Shown here one piece after another: positions 47,001 to 58,892 of a stretch of DNA of 64,000 nucleotides (positions are counted from its first letter, which is position 1; each line of letters begins with the position of its first letter). Below the pieces are notes generated by a model, which searched no databases, had not been told where the DNA came from, and saw only the letters and a list, made by a program, of their open reading frames with translations. Origin of the DNA: Paramormyrops kingsleyae. Its lineage: Eukaryota; Chordata; Actinopteri; Osteoglossiformes; Mormyridae. The stretch is from positions 16,366,248 through 16,430,247 of the forward strand of contig NC_132807.1 of NCBI RefSeq assembly GCF_048594095.1, read 5' to 3'. The translations under genes were made by a program, and so were the position numbers.

Positions 47001-47738
47001 ACAAATATAGTTTAGCACTAAAATCTTGCAAAACTATAAGTGTCATCAAATTGCTCATGCCTGAATTTGCACTTCTGGCGGCTGCCCAAATGTAGCACCT
47101 TTGTTCCTCTCTCATACCTGTACTACAAGGTCTGGCCTCTAGGTGGCAGCCGTGTCTCTGAATACATTTTTCCATGTTCTCCATATTGGAACTCAAGCTA
47201 ACAACATTGAATATTTGTTTCCCTGAATGTTTTTCTAAATAGGTATTTTTTGTAATCTTTTAAAAAAAAGTGCCTAAGAGTAGTTCCATCTTGTACAGGA
47301 ATACACAGTGGACAAAGAGAAGATACAGTGGATCTCACTGTATCACTCGCTTCAGCACTACAAGTACCACACATATCTGCTGTGCAAAGACGAGGTGAGA
47401 GAGCATGTTCCATTCTGTGGCTCCGTTTCATGTTCCTGGGCCCCACGAGTCTCCCGGTCCTGGTCCCTTTGTGTCTCATCCTCATCCGTGCTTTAGCATA
47501 TCTTGCCCTGTGTCTAGTGTATATGTAGCTGATTCGATCGCTGGATTGACCTGCTGATGTATTTATTAATACCTTATTATGCCCCCTTTCCGGGCAGATT
47601 GCATCCCTGCAGACGGGGGGGCAGGACCTGGGCCAGGAGGAGACCGTGCAACTGTGCATGCGAGACCGGCGCTGGGTGGAGAGCCTCTTTGACAAGTTTG
47701 GCCACCTACTGACCCAGGTGCAGCAGACGTGTCTGTAG
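35093..47738 (+). CDS. qser1: Glutamine and serine-rich protein 1
   Basis: Thirteen exons: 35093-35199, 39143-39246, 39340-39501, 39701-43276, 43497-43768, 44618-44734, 45026-45159, 45252-45472, 45982-46119, 46235-46332, 46786-46932, 47299-47394 and 47598-47738 (TAG). Every phase agrees; the product is 1,770 residues (human about 1,735). The start is one of two adjacent ATGs (35,093 or 35,096), giving MMDRNYPVSSFAEP, the family N-terminus. Exon 4 encodes residues about 125-1,316, low-complexity and rich in S, Q and P, with many SQSY, YSSSQ and SQAY motifs. Residues about 1,500-1,770 hold the conserved C-terminus, including basic PPPKKRRRWKEE (a likely nuclear signal) and the DUF4211-type region (QEETVQLCMRDRRWVESLFD). 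QSER1 is reported to act with TET1 to protect DNA-methylation valleys. Its paralogue PRR12 lacks this locus context. Confidence 0.96.
38595..39030. repeat. 43-bp minisatellite, about 10 copies
   Basis: About ten near-identical copies of a 43-base unit containing GAGCTGAGTACCTCTCACTG and GGGTGTCTCACTCTCGGGGT. The last copy, from about 38,982, is diverged (CTCTGTCACTGAGG). The array is in qser1 intron 1, and its right end is about 110 bases before the exon 2 acceptor. The near-perfect identity implies recent expansion. Confidence 0.95.
45690..45905. repeat. Degenerate dispersed fish repeat
   Basis: In qser1 intron 8, text such as CATGGGTTTTCTCTAGGTAC, CCCACTGTCCAAGGACATGC and a final GATGGATGGATGGATG follows the antisense order of the widespread teleost repeat also seen at 26,222 and 58,893. 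It is heavily diverged. Confidence 0.5.
46356..46514 (+). mobile_element. tRNA-Ile-derived SINE
   Basis: The head reads TGGCAGCTCAACAAGTAGAG (box A region), then TTGCG-CTAATAG-TGCAA, an anticodon arm with AAT in the loop, then ACAGTTCAAATCCC (box B). This matches the layout of a tRNA-Ile(AAT), decayed at the box A and B bases. The tail has GATGCTTTAGGTAAATG and ends in AAATTAAATGAAT, like the 3' ends of fish SINEs. The 5' side abuts a CT-rich tract. It lies in qser1 intron 10. It is not a functional tRNA gene, as the acceptor stem does not pair. Confidence 0.7.
46636..46660. repeat. Perfect intronic hairpin
   Basis: CACGGGTTGCA and TGCAACCCGTG form 11-base perfect arms around a 3-base loop in qser1 intron 10, inside a region with the feel of a decayed mobile element. 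No function is inferred. Confidence 0.7.
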
Positions 47739-47740
47739 GC

Positions 47741-47862
47741 AGAGCAGGAACGCCCCTCCCCCGTGACTGACACAGGTTCAGCTGAGTGGGGACGCCCCTC
47801 CCCCGTGACTGACACAGGTTCAGCCGAGTGGGGACGCCCCTCCCCCGTGACTGACACAGGCA
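47741..47862. repeat. 42-bp tandem repeat in the qser1 3' UTR
   Basis: Nearly three copies of a 42-base unit (GACGCCCCTCCCCCGTGACT, GACACAGGTTCAGC, GAGTGG) begin within a few bases of the qser1 stop codon. Copies 2 and 3 differ at about one position. The array would be part of the mature mRNA. Confidence 0.9.
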
Positions 47863-48766
47863 CTTCACACTCTGACGGGGCTTTTTGAAAGCACTATTGG
47901 ACACGAAATGAGGTCCAACTCGGCGTGCTGCTGTCCGGGTCTTATGTGCCCTTAGGAATTTGGTATTGGCCTCAGTCATTAGAGGCCTTAATGCCAGAAA
48001 AAAAGTCATTAAATCACATTTCAGGAGGGTTGTTAGACTTTTTATTTTGATGGCCATGATGGATCAAGCATAGGAATCAACACTTTGGTTTTATATTAGT
48101 ATGTCTCATCACAGTGTATTATCCAGACAGGTCAAAGTGAGGACTGTGTGTAGATATAAATGCCTGTGTATGTGTAATGTTAATACACACACATGATGTA
48201 TGGAAAGACATCCATTCCTACAATGGAGTGCCAAATTTATGTAGAATATTGTATATTTTGTAAAGAGAAGTTTTGTCAGTATATTGTCAAAGAGAGAAAT
48301 TTACAATGGGTAATATAGATGCTTCAAAGACTCCTTTCATTATATAACACTGGTTATACACCTGAAAATGGAGTTGGTGCAATTCTAATACCACTTTTTT
48401 GTGATGTATTTTTATTGTAATGAAATGCAATTACCTGAACTATTTTCTCTGTTTGAGTAAAAAAAATCATTTATACTTTGAAAATGTACATTTTATTCAC
48501 TAATAGGTGTATTTTTCACAGAAGAAAATATTGTGGTCCAGTTTGTTCCATGTACTTTGTAATACACTTTTATTGTTCTCCAGAGAAGTTATAGACCCTA
48601 TACATTTATATGTCTATTTCCTATTGTACACTATATATCTTAAGATAATCTCTTTGTTATTAAAAGTTGGCCTCAATTTTAACCAGAAAATGCTTACAGT
48701 ATTGCATTAGTTTTGCTTTACAAGTGTAGCCTTGTTACACACTGCAGTTATTTTCTGATAAATGAA

Positions 48767-48772
48767 AATAAA
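48767..48772 (+). terminator. qser1 polyadenylation signal
   Basis: AATAAA about 1,030 bases after the qser1 stop, followed by a T-rich stretch near 48,802. The long AT-rich stretch before it has no other feature and is read as 3' UTR. Confidence 0.65.
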
Positions 48773-51340
48773 TTTCCTACTAAACCAGACCACCTGAGCC
48801 TCATTTTTTCCTAAAGCTGCTATAGGTTTTTATGGCCTCCTGTAGACAAATGTCATCTCTTTTTAACTGTGGTGTCACGTTTCTTCACATTAGCACTGTC
48901 TGCATGCAATCTGACCATCAGATTGTTTGCAAACGTTAAATATCTAGAAATATCGGATATCGACAGCTTGCCGTGGTGGAAGACGGGAGGCAATATCACA
49001 TGCATAACTTTCTGGAAAACTAAGCCATGGGCTCCCTCATGTGACACAATGACCCGAGAGAATGCCCTGTCTGTCACTGTGTATGGATATGTGACCCTCC
49101 TTTTAAATCCACCCTATTCAAATCCGGCACTCCATTCCAAATCCAGCCTGTGTTTTCAGTTTTCCCCAGGCAGTTAGTTAAATAATTATTGATTCTGATT
49201 GGCCAGAGGTTTCTCACCTAGCCCACAGGTAAAGGACAGCTGGAAAATCAGCAGTGCTTGGCCCCTGAGGACTGATTTGAATAGTTCTGCTTTAAATGCA
49301 CAATTAATCTATCTATTCGTTTATTCTCTTCAGTGTTACTTGGTGGTTGACAGAGACTAACTGGTTACGTCAGCATTGTGTGATGCTGGTAGCATTTTGT
49401 GCTAGGCCTCTTTCCTTTTCTCACCCTTCCAATCTGAAGGTAACTTTCAACATGCAGAAACAATACTGCTTAATGAAGTTAGTTATTGCCATCCAGTTAG
49501 TGCTAGTGTTAGTTGTCACCTTTCTTAGTAAGAAATAAAAAAAGAACACAGAAGCTTTTATAATGTTTCTATGGATATTTTCCTGCACTATCTACTCAAA
49601 TAATAGGCAATATTGTTAAAGAGAATGTGCTTCTGCAACAGCTTCCCCAGTTAATTTCCATTGATTTATGCATTCTTGTTTCCTTGTCGTAAATGGGGAA
49701 CTTTCTGGGGACACGCTAAATAAAATATGACTGCATGGCGCAATGCAGCCGCTTCCCAGTTCCTGCACACAAAAGCACATCTGTCAAGTCGGGCTCAGAA
49801 ATCAACGAGAGCACTGTCACTAATGGTAATGTCTGCCCAAGTGCCCAGCTCAGAATTCCACTCTATGTCACTGGAAGAAATGAATGTTTGTTAAAAGCCA
49901 AATTTCTGGATGAAGCTGAACATGAATGAATATCGATTTTGTACATAGTTTCTCAAGTGGGCTTGACCTGACAAACCTTTTGTGGGTGTGTGTAGAACTG
50001 GTGGATTTTTCTTTGCTTGCACTGGCCTTTAACATAACAGTAATTCAAATCTTTCGCTGATAATTGCTGATAATTACAAAAAAATGTTTTGAGAATTGCA
50101 CCAGTTGGAATGACTTTTAACAGATCTTCAGTACTTTGTCCTGTCCTGAGCAAACACTAAAATATGAGGATGTTAGTTAGAATCATGAACTTGACTGAGC
50201 CATAATGTGTATTGTGATGACACTGGATAATCAGGCTCTCACTTGTTGTCTGAAACTGCTCACAATGTTTCGTACAAACAGTTCTAAGCTCTGTTCTCAC
50301 AGGTCTCTCCAGTCCTGTTCGATGGCACTCATGCGGTGCCCAGGGCCATAACCAGGCCTGACTATTCTGCTGATGACAACACAGACAAGCCGATTTACAA
50401 AACATCTCCGTTTGGGCTGGAGCAGCTAAGAGAGCTTGTCAAGCCAGTTTGGGTCACTTACGGTACATATCCAAGCCGCACACCGCGCTTCCGCTCATGC
50501 TTTCAGCTATTTGGTGTTTCAGTTTACTGCAATATGTTTAATTATACTAGTACTCAACTGCAAAATAAAGGCATTATTTTATAGTGATGATATTTACATT
50601 ATACATGCATGTTAATTACTAATTACTAGTACTAGAAATATTATACAAACACATTGCTTTCATATGGTTTATGTAGTCAGTCTTTTTCGGTTTGAAATGT
50701 AGCTATTTTGCTTCTTTGGAAGACTGACAGGTCTGGTCTGCTTTCTCTGGAATGTGTTTGACACTCTAAGGAATGGCAGTTCTCAGGACGCCTCAAGTCA
50801 GACCAGTTCTACTGCATGTTACCTTTTCCTTTGTATTTGTCTTTAGACCTGTAACAGTGACGCTTATTGGTCTGTTATTCCTAAATAAAGTCAGAAAGGC
50901 CCGCCCTTCCTTATAAACGGCAACATAATCTTAATGATCTCAGAGGCCTGAAGTTTCTATCCCTAAGGACACCTTTATGTCATCAATGGGCTGTTTGTGA
51001 TCGGGAGGTAAGTGCAGATTTTGACTTTATCTTTTTCTTTGTTAAATTTTTGTCTGGGAGCTACCTAAAATCCTTAGGTATGTTGCAAAATATACAGGGG
51101 CTCTTTTAACTGGGTGTCCCTTTGGAGGAACAGAGGAAAAATTGCCACAAAAGTGGTAAAAAGGTAAAATTATCGGGTTTAACATAGAACTGAAGAAAGA
51201 TCTATTGATCCATTAAATATTACAATTTCCAAATCTTCCCACTTCAGACTTCCAGCCATTGCCTCTTGCTCATAAGCTGTTTAATATCTCCTGATGTGTA
51301 CGGATGCCTGTGACTTTAATGGATGTAAGGGTACAGTAAG
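48773..51340. other. Intergenic spacer between qser1 and depdc7
   Basis: It contains the dispersed repeat copy B (49,110-49,292) and an isolated exon-like open segment at 50,303-50,462, described under findings. Otherwise it is AT-rich sequence in which I recognise nothing. Confidence 0.5.
49110..49292 (-). repeat. Dispersed short repeat, copy B
   Basis: Reverse complement of the family seen at 31,211-31,382. Aligned landmarks include CAATCAGAATCAATAATTAT, TAACTAACTGCCTGGG and AACTGAAAACACAGGCTGGA on the minus strand. Identity by eye is roughly 80 percent. Confidence 0.8.
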
Positions 51341-51359
51341 TTTAGGGGCCGCTGGCTCC

Positions 51360-51406
51360 CTGTCCGCCCTATAAGAGGCGCTGTAGCGGCCGCTGTCGGC
51401 GGACCC
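51360..51406 (+). promoter_or_regulatory. depdc7 promoter with TATA-like box
   Basis: A CTATAAGAGG box at about 51,369-51,378 lies some 30 bases before the depdc7 ATG at 51,407, in GC-rich sequence with a GCGGCCGC palindrome. If used as a TATA box, transcription would start near or at the ATG, leaving almost no 5' UTR, so another upstream start is also possible. Confidence 0.4.
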
Positions 51407-54400
51407 ATGGCTTCAGTACGGGAGAAAGCGGCTGCTCTCAGTTTCTCCGCAGCGTTTTTCAGCCCCAGGCATAGACCACCCGGTAAATTGTCTTTATTTA
51501 ATTTTTTACGCTGCGTCGCAACAAACTTTGTCGGGTTTGGACTATACCGCGTTTACTATTTAATGATTTCTGTAGATTCCCGTTTGTCTGCCGCTGTATG
51601 AACTCTATGCGTAACCCGTATAATCAAATAAATTATATAATTGTAGAATGATTGTTCAGAAGAAATGCATGTATTAGAAATCAGAGGTGAAGTCATATGC
51701 TATTTCTCTCTAAAAGAGTGAAATATATTACTTTGCCTACTTTTTGTGTCTTTGAAAAGTTGCGCCCGCTCAGTCATTTCAAATACAACTGAATATTTTA
51801 TAGTGTGAAAAAAACAAACTAGTGTTGAACTTTTATGGATAAGCGTTTAATGCGGGACGTGCTTTCCCCGGGAACCGTGGCGTTTCCATGATAAGATACC
51901 AAACCGGTTTGCCCGGTCGCGGTCAGTGGAGAAAGTAGTGTTAATCAACCCGCCCATCATAAACTTAACCCAGCAACCCACTCTAGCCTGAGCTAGAACC
52001 ATAAAGCGGCCAGTGCCGCAGACAGCGAAGTCCTGTAGGTTACAAGAAAAGTGACCTGAGTGAGGTACTTGATGAAACGGATCGTTTATATATTTCACAC
52101 GGACGCGACATTAGAGCGCTGGGTAAGTGCCTTTACAAAGTGACCGAGAAGTGCGACGGTTCTTAAAGCAGAGTCTCACACGGACGCGACATTAAAACCT
52201 CCGGACGCTTATGGGATTACGGTGAAGTCAGTTTCGCTCCCTTTGCGGTTATTTACCCGTAGTTGTGCAAACAAACCGCGCGTTGTTACCCCTGACTGAG
52301 CGTTTAAATCCCGGCTGGCTGAGTTAAATCCCTCAGTCCGGGCAGCTGGGGGAAGAGCTGCTCTGAAGCTTAACTTTAATTACCAATTTGAGATTACAAC
52401 TTTTAAAAATGATATTCATTATATTTCATGGTTACTTGTTGAACTGGCTGGTCATTCAGATTTTACAGAATTTCCCCCGGGATCAAGAAAGTATTTGGAA
52501 TGTAGATGAGCTAACATTGTTTTAATGGTTGTAAACTGCATCAGTATTCATTGACGTTGGTGAGTTTATGCACTTGTATATGCTAATATTGTACAGCGAA
52601 TTTTTTTAGCCAAGATGAAGGAAATGCCAATGACCCTACTTTGCTAATTAAATTTTATCTTGATAATTTCTCTTCCTTATCCTGGTATACAAGCATTTAG
52701 TGATGTCTTGTTTTATTTTGCACAATTTTCAGTACCTCCTCCCTGTTCGATGTCAGCATAGGTCTGTGTACGTTATACCCCAAATATAAAGTATACAAAT
52801 AGTTAAAACCCTCTTCTCCCCTGTATTATAACCACCACCCACCCTGGGCTGACCGAGCAAAGCTCTGATCAAGTGGGTAGATGTTATGAACTTGAACTGG
52901 GGCCATCCATTGTAGGGGCGTACAAAATGGGGTGGGTTTAGTGATGTCTGAATCTGTAGCGAGTGTCTGTTCTGTGTGCTGCCTTGAGGAACATGAGCAA
53001 AGCCTCAGAGACATTGCTACAGACTCGTCATTGTACTGTATTTCGATGGTTCTTATGACAGAGCAGCCTGCAGGACCTGAAATGGCCCTCTAGTGCACTC
53101 ATCGGACATGGAAGGAGTTGGTTTTGGCATGGAATATTCTTTACTTCGGGCTTGGAACCCATGCTGTTCTTTGCTTTCCTTGAAAATGTTCAAAACATTG
53201 AAAATTTATGTTTTGTGTGCGGAATACTCATTGGTCTCTAAGTAAGACAGACAAACGGCATGTTTTTTTTTTTTTTTTTTTCCATTGTTCATTTGTAACT
53301 TTCTCTTTAGAAGATCACGGGATGGCCAACAAGCCATTCCGTGCGACGTTTATCTGGAGCAGCATCATCGGCAATCTGCAGACAAACGTGGAGGTGAAGC
53401 GGAGGCGACACAACCTCAGGTTCCACAATGACTGTTTCCTGGGCTCGGAAGCCGTGGACGTCATCCTAGCTCACCTCATCCAGAGCAAGTTCTTTGGAGA
53501 TGCCGAGATTCCCCGGGCCAAGGTGGTCCGAGTGTGCCAAGCTCTGATGGACTGCAAGGTGTTTGAAGCGGTGGGCAACCGAGGCTTTGGCAAGGAGAAG
53601 AAGCGGATGACGTTTGAGGACAGCAGCTGCAGTCTGTATAGGTTTCTGAACACGCAAACCTCCTCGAACAGTCATTGTTCTTCCGGTGTGCAGAAATCGG
53701 TGTGCACTACTGCATCTGGACGGTATGATACTTTTTTTGCTTTTATTTTACATTTTAGAAATTTTTAATTATTTATTCTGGTCAAACGCATGGTTCTTAG
53801 ATTTTACATGTATGTTTGATATAGACTCAAAGTCAAGTCACACACGACTGGTGCTTTACTCTGAGTAGCTGTAGTATTTCAGCTAGGTAATTGTATGCAC
53901 CAGCCCGCTAGGAGCAAGAAACGAATTTCAGTTTGTAATAGTACCTGGGCTAGATGATCAGTGGCTATATGACACCCAGACTTGTGTATGTTCTCTTGAA
54001 TCACCAGGTCAGACGAATCATTATATTCAAACACCACGCCTGTCAAAACTGACAAGTCTTTTGAAGAGCTTTTGGGAAACTTAAACCTGAATCCGAACAA
54101 TACGGCGCACATTATGAACCCAGAATTATCTCAGCCATGTGAGTGTTTCTCTTGACTGGAGCTCATAACTATCTGAAACACCATTGACACAAACTGTAAT
54201 TTGACCCTATGCCTCTTCTGTTTTGTGTGCCTTTTAAATACAAAATTAACTTTATGCAATTATTGCGTTCTGGTCACTTCTTAATGTTTAGCTGTTTTCT
54301 GGCATCGTGCTGCATGCTGGTTATCTGCTTGATAGCGTGTTCCTGGTGACCTTGTGGTGTAACGTCAGGATTTCTGCCTTTCCACCCCATTCCCCCCCCA

Positions 54401-57400
54401 GTGGTGAATGAAGTGTGGCAGGAGCAGACAGTCCTGCGGTTACTGCAGCTGATAGAGCTCCCCTTTCTGGATAGTTTGTTGGAAAGCAAGCCAGGCCCCC
54501 AGCCCCAACTTCACAGCATGGACAGTGACCCCGACTTGTTGTACACCAGCAACTACTTGGACCGGGAGATCCTGAAGGCCTTCAGTGACTCTCAGTATGT
54601 GCCAGTTTGGTTCCATTCTGTAACCCATCGGTAGCATTGTGGGTAGTTTCAGTGCCAGGTCTTCAAGCTGGACTGAGGTTTGTTCATGTTCATTAAATGC
54701 ACATAGTCATTTTCATCAGCCACTCCACATATTGGAATTCCACAGTTGACACTGAAACCTAGAAATTGCACCATGGGTATTGAATCCAGTGTGCTCTGCC
54801 ATGTTGTTGCTGTCTTCGCTCTCTGCTACATGCCATTGTTGGACCCTTCAGCCTTGTGATTATTTTGTCGTCTCAGTACTGGAGTTTGCCCTCTTCCGCA
54901 GGGCAGACTGCTGGCTTTCGGCTGCCGTCAACTGCCTGGAGTTCCTGCCCGACCGGCTGGTGGTGGAGGTGAGCCGTGGTCTGCCAAGGTGCTCGGACGA
55001 CACCCAGCAGTGCAAGCGGCTGCTGTTTGACGTCCTCGCCAAGCACTACGGCCACCTGCAGCAGCCGCCCCTACTCACCAACCGTCTCTTCGATATCCAT
55101 ACTGGTGTTGCAGAGCTGCTGGGTAAGGGCGTCTTTCTCTGAGGAGTCCATCTCCAGGCGGCTTGGTGTCTGGGGTGTGTTAAGATTTGATTGTATTGCA
55201 TGAGATCTACCATCATTTTATTTTGGGTTCATTGCAATTGAGTTTTGAATAATATTATAGTCTATTTTAGGGAAATAAGTGAAATAGACAAATATTTTTT
55301 TAAAAAAGGAATTACCCGGGTTAGCCTAAAACGATTAAATGAGGGATGTTAGACTGCAAAGTATATAAGAGCATAAACTAGATTCAGGAAGCAGGCTTGA
55401 TGCTGCTCTAGACTTGATGATGTGACAAACAAAGGGGCTGCTTCACTTAAACAGGAAGTGGAACCTGTGCAGCGTTGCACGAACCAAATTTGTGAATAGG
55501 CACCATTTCAGAACTACACACGACATAAGAACTTTGTGTAGCCTATACATTCAAAGATGTCCAGCTAACCTTGTTTACTGCCTCTGAGCTGCTGTGAATG
55601 TCAGTGTGACAACCTGATGTGTAGAGTCATCAGTACATGAAAGAAATATGGAGAGGAATGGGGGGGGTTAAGAGATGCATTTTTACAAAATCTTGGGTAG
55701 GCATGTGCCTCTCAACTGTCACAACCCCACTGATAACCTGTAACCTAGCAAGTCATGCAAATTAACACTGAACACTAAACATTTTTTGGATTTTTTGTGA
55801 TTTCCTGATGTGGGATCATGATTTGCATGCAGTAGGATTTTGGTTACTCCCATACTATTACAGAAATGGCTTTAAACCTACTACTAAATCTGATGACTTG
55901 GTCAAGTCCTGTCTGTTCCAGGAACACTTTGGCTAGCGTCATAGCACACCATGCTCCCAGAATGCCCTGAGTTTTGCACTTTCTGCTGACTGAACAGTAG
56001 TCTTTTAAGGGTCTTGTTTTTTCCTTTTAATGTTGTTCCTGCTCCAATACTGCTCCAACTTGGGGCATTCATTAGAAGCTCAGGTAGAATTGTTGGTAAA
56101 ATTGTTTTTTCAAAGTTGACCCCATGCTTGGAACTCTGCACTGAGTCACTTGCCTATCGTTTAATTCTTCAGCTCATGACTGTAACATGGCTGCTATGTG
56201 CAGAGGAGTTTGACCCGCACATGTTCTGTAGCTGACATGGCCGCAGATCTTTTAGGCAGAGGTAGAGATTTCAGGTCCTGAAATCTCCACTTCTGCTTTT
56301 CGCCTTGTGGTTTTTCCACAGTGAATGGGAAGCTGGAGCAAGCCCTGGAGGCTTTGCAGCTATGCTTGAAGCTGCTCAACGAACGCAGCCGTGAGGAGCT
56401 GCGTAGATTGCTGTGCTTCATGGCTGCAGCTGCAAACCCAGCTGAAGTCCGACTGCACAGGGAGGTGAGGCTGCACATCCAGTGTGAATCCTGATTAACA
56501 CGTCGATGTGGGCTCACTTCAGAATCACATCACTATTGACCTCATTGTGATGTCCCTCATTCCTCACCTGTAGAAGGTTCTCTGCTGAAATATTTAAACA
56601 CCTGGTTAATGTAATATTTTCAGCAGACTGTTCCTAGAATTATTCAGTGTAATTTGGTTGTATTTTCTAGATCGAGAACAGGATGGCGGTGAAACGGGCA
56701 TTTTCCAGGGCAGTCGTCAACCACAAAAACCTAGCGAAGGGAAAGGTGGATCTGCTTGTGCTTTTCATGCTTGACAATCATTGTGATTTATTCAAGGTAC
56801 TTTATTCACGTGAACTCCACAAATCACCTCTCGTATCTGATCGTTATGCAGCCAGAGGATTTGCTCAGTCAGAGAGCAGAGATTGTTTACACTGGGTAGC
56901 AAGCAGATTCTAAATCAAACAGTGGGCTTGACCTTGAATTATTTGAAGGGCATTTTGTCCCCCCCTTTTTTGTTTACTCTTCCAGTAAATCATGAGCTCT
57001 GGTGAGCACATTTCCTGCTCTTCATGTGAATATCGACACCCTTTTGTTCATTTCAAAGACTAGCTACATTGCATTGGAATAATACAAAAAAACACCTATG
57101 GTCCTTTCTAAAGGGTTAATGTTTTCATACATTTATGATTAGCTTTGTTTCCTAACAGATACCCGGATCATTGCACAAGCTGGTTAGTGAAAAGCTTGCA
57201 AGCCGCCTACAAGGAAAGGAACCAGATTCAGTAACAGGTATGTCCCATGGTCATTTGCATAGGACATTGTGCCTTGTCGAAAACCAGCATTAAATGATGC
57301 ACATCTTTGTACCTACAGGTTCTGCATTTTGTCAGCGAGTCTCAAGCAAAACTTACACAGAAAATGTTCAGAAAGCTACAAAGGAGGAGCTATGGGCATT

Positions 57401-57533
57401 ACTCAGGACTATTCACGAGAACCCAAAGCATTCTACAAAGGAGAAAAAACGTTTGCTTGGGCAGTTTTACAAAGGGCATCCTGAGATTTTCATGCAGTAT
57501 TTTGAAATCACAAGTTCAGCTGTCAATATGTAA
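51407..57533 (+). CDS. depdc7: DEP domain-containing protein 7
   Basis: Nine exons: 51407-51482, 53311-53722, 54008-54138, 54402-54594, 54902-55122, 56322-56464, 56671-56796, 57159-57237 and 57319-57533 (TAA). All junctions are phase-consistent, giving 531 residues (human 511). The N-terminus MASVREKAAALSFSAAF matches the family. The DEP domain is in exon 2 (about residues 37-125: FIWSSIIGNLQTNVEVKRRR, CFLGSEAVDVILAHLIQSKF, PRAKVVRVCQALMD). Later blocks include NEVWQEQTVLRLLQLIELP, SNYLDREILKAFSDSQ and, near the C-terminus, KEKKRLLGQFYKGHPEIFMQ. DEP domains usually bind membranes or GPCR-linked partners. DEPDC7 has been linked to CARMA2/3 and NF-kB signalling. The protein is probably cytoplasmic; it shows no signal peptide or transmembrane segment. 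Confidence 0.96.
52085..52200 (+). promoter_or_regulatory. Possible alternative promoter or first exon in depdc7 intron 1
   Basis: A TTTATATATTT box is followed by TCACACGGACGCGACATTA at 52,095-52,113 and a consensus donor CTGG|GTAAGT at 52,122/52,123. The same 19-base word recurs exactly at 52,176-52,194. The neighbourhood (51,840-52,340) is CpG-rich although intronic. A non-coding first exon joined to exon 2 is one reading; a duplicated protein-binding site is another. Confidence 0.3.
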
Positions 57534-57566
57534 TTTAAATTTACTGGTATATGTTGTACAAAGTAA

Positions 57567-57585
57567 TGTGTGTGTGTGTGTGTGT
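57567..57585. repeat. (GT)n microsatellite in the depdc7 3' UTR
   Basis: A short GT run 34 bases after the stop codon, inside the transcribed 3' UTR. Confidence 0.85.
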
Positions 57586-57626
57586 ATAAACTGTTTTTGT
57601 CAATGTGTAAATTAAAGTTATAACTG

Positions 57627-57632
57627 AATAAA
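57627..57632 (+). terminator. depdc7 polyadenylation signal
   Basis: AATAAA 94 bases after the depdc7 stop codon, giving a short 3' UTR. Confidence 0.7.
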
Positions 57633-58450
57633 ATGTTTTATAGTGCTGTATCCATGTAAATTAATACTGTGAATGTTTAAAGCTCTAAAATTTGCGAGGA
57701 TCTGAAAAACTGAACATACGGAATGTATGGTATTTTATAGCTGCTGTATCCATACTTAACTGTAGTCCTGCTTTGCTCATACATACCCTGTATTTCATTC
57801 AGTTCCACATAAGATGGTTAGCTTGTCCAACAAAATCTACACAAGTTTAGTATCAAATTATGAAAAGTGATTGTATAAATCAATACACAGTTATGCCCCA
57901 CATACGGCATATATGGATTTAAATTTTAAAAGTGAGTTTGACAATGTCGTAATGCTATTCAATTCTAATTACTCGCGGTAATTGCTAATTTTTTTGCGTT
58001 TATAAAATGTGCTGACATTTTATCTGAAGAGCCTGTCCGGGATCTTTACATGCCGAGCTGAATATTTACCATCCCCTCATTTGATAGGTCAACTGGACAA
58101 CAGCCATTGTCCTAAGTGCAATGAAGCTGGGAGTCTACGTTAATAATCACTGCAGGCGTCGTCCACTTCCACTCTGAAGACTCCTAGCCACGCCGTTGCC
58201 CCCTGCAATAAAAAATCCCCCTGCGATGAGCGGAAATCTGGCCGGACGATCAGCTGCCCTCCGGTAGTTGTAGTTCAGTTCTCGTTTCAAGCAACACCGA
58301 GACTCCGAGCAAAAAACTACAAGAGTCAAACTGATCACTTCCGTAAACAGAAATGGCAGCATGTAGAACATATGAAGGAGGGCGATGCTATTTATATATT
58401 TAATGCTTTAGGCTATATTGTGGCAAAGGGCACATGGATACCTATAAAGT
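57633..58450. other. Intergenic spacer between depdc7 and tcp11l1
   Basis: AT-rich at first, then increasingly GC-rich from about 58,130 toward the tcp11l1 start region. I see no gene, transposon or tandem repeat in it. Confidence 0.6.
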
Positions 58451-58593
58451 CCTCTACCATAATTTGACCGCTAACGATTGATTGCTGTCGGCGGCTGTGA
58501 GGCGTTTCTGCCGCCGAAATCTGCAGGCATCCAGTCATCAGTCTAGCTGACTATAGGCGTGGACATTATTGAATCACGCTCCCAAATTTAGAG
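58451..58593 (+). promoter_or_regulatory. tcp11l1 promoter and non-coding first exon (candidate)
   Basis: CpG-rich sequence (GTCGGCGGCTGTGAGGCGTT, CTGCCGCCGAAATC) leads to a consensus donor TTAGAG|GTGAGT at 58,593/58,594. A matching acceptor, TTTTCTTCAG ending at 59,425, precedes the coding ATG by 34 bases. A leader exon spliced here would explain both signals. The start site is not known. Confidence 0.5.
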
Positions 58594-58892
58594 GTGAGTA
58601 AAGGTAAACGGGCGACATAGCTCTCGTATGGTAAAGCGAAGCTCTTTTTCATTGAGGGATTCATCGTACTTGATGCAGGCACCGGATTTATATTTTATGT
58701 TCCATCGGTCCATAATATCCAGCACTTTCTTACAAGTGATTTGAAATGAATATCCTTACAGGGTTATAAATTCTCCATTATAAAAGTGTAATAGACGCCA
58801 TAACGATATTAATAATGTGAATGCTACACAGAGAGTATGAAACTGCTTGCTTATTTTGTTAATGATAAATATAGGGAACGTTATAACTACTT

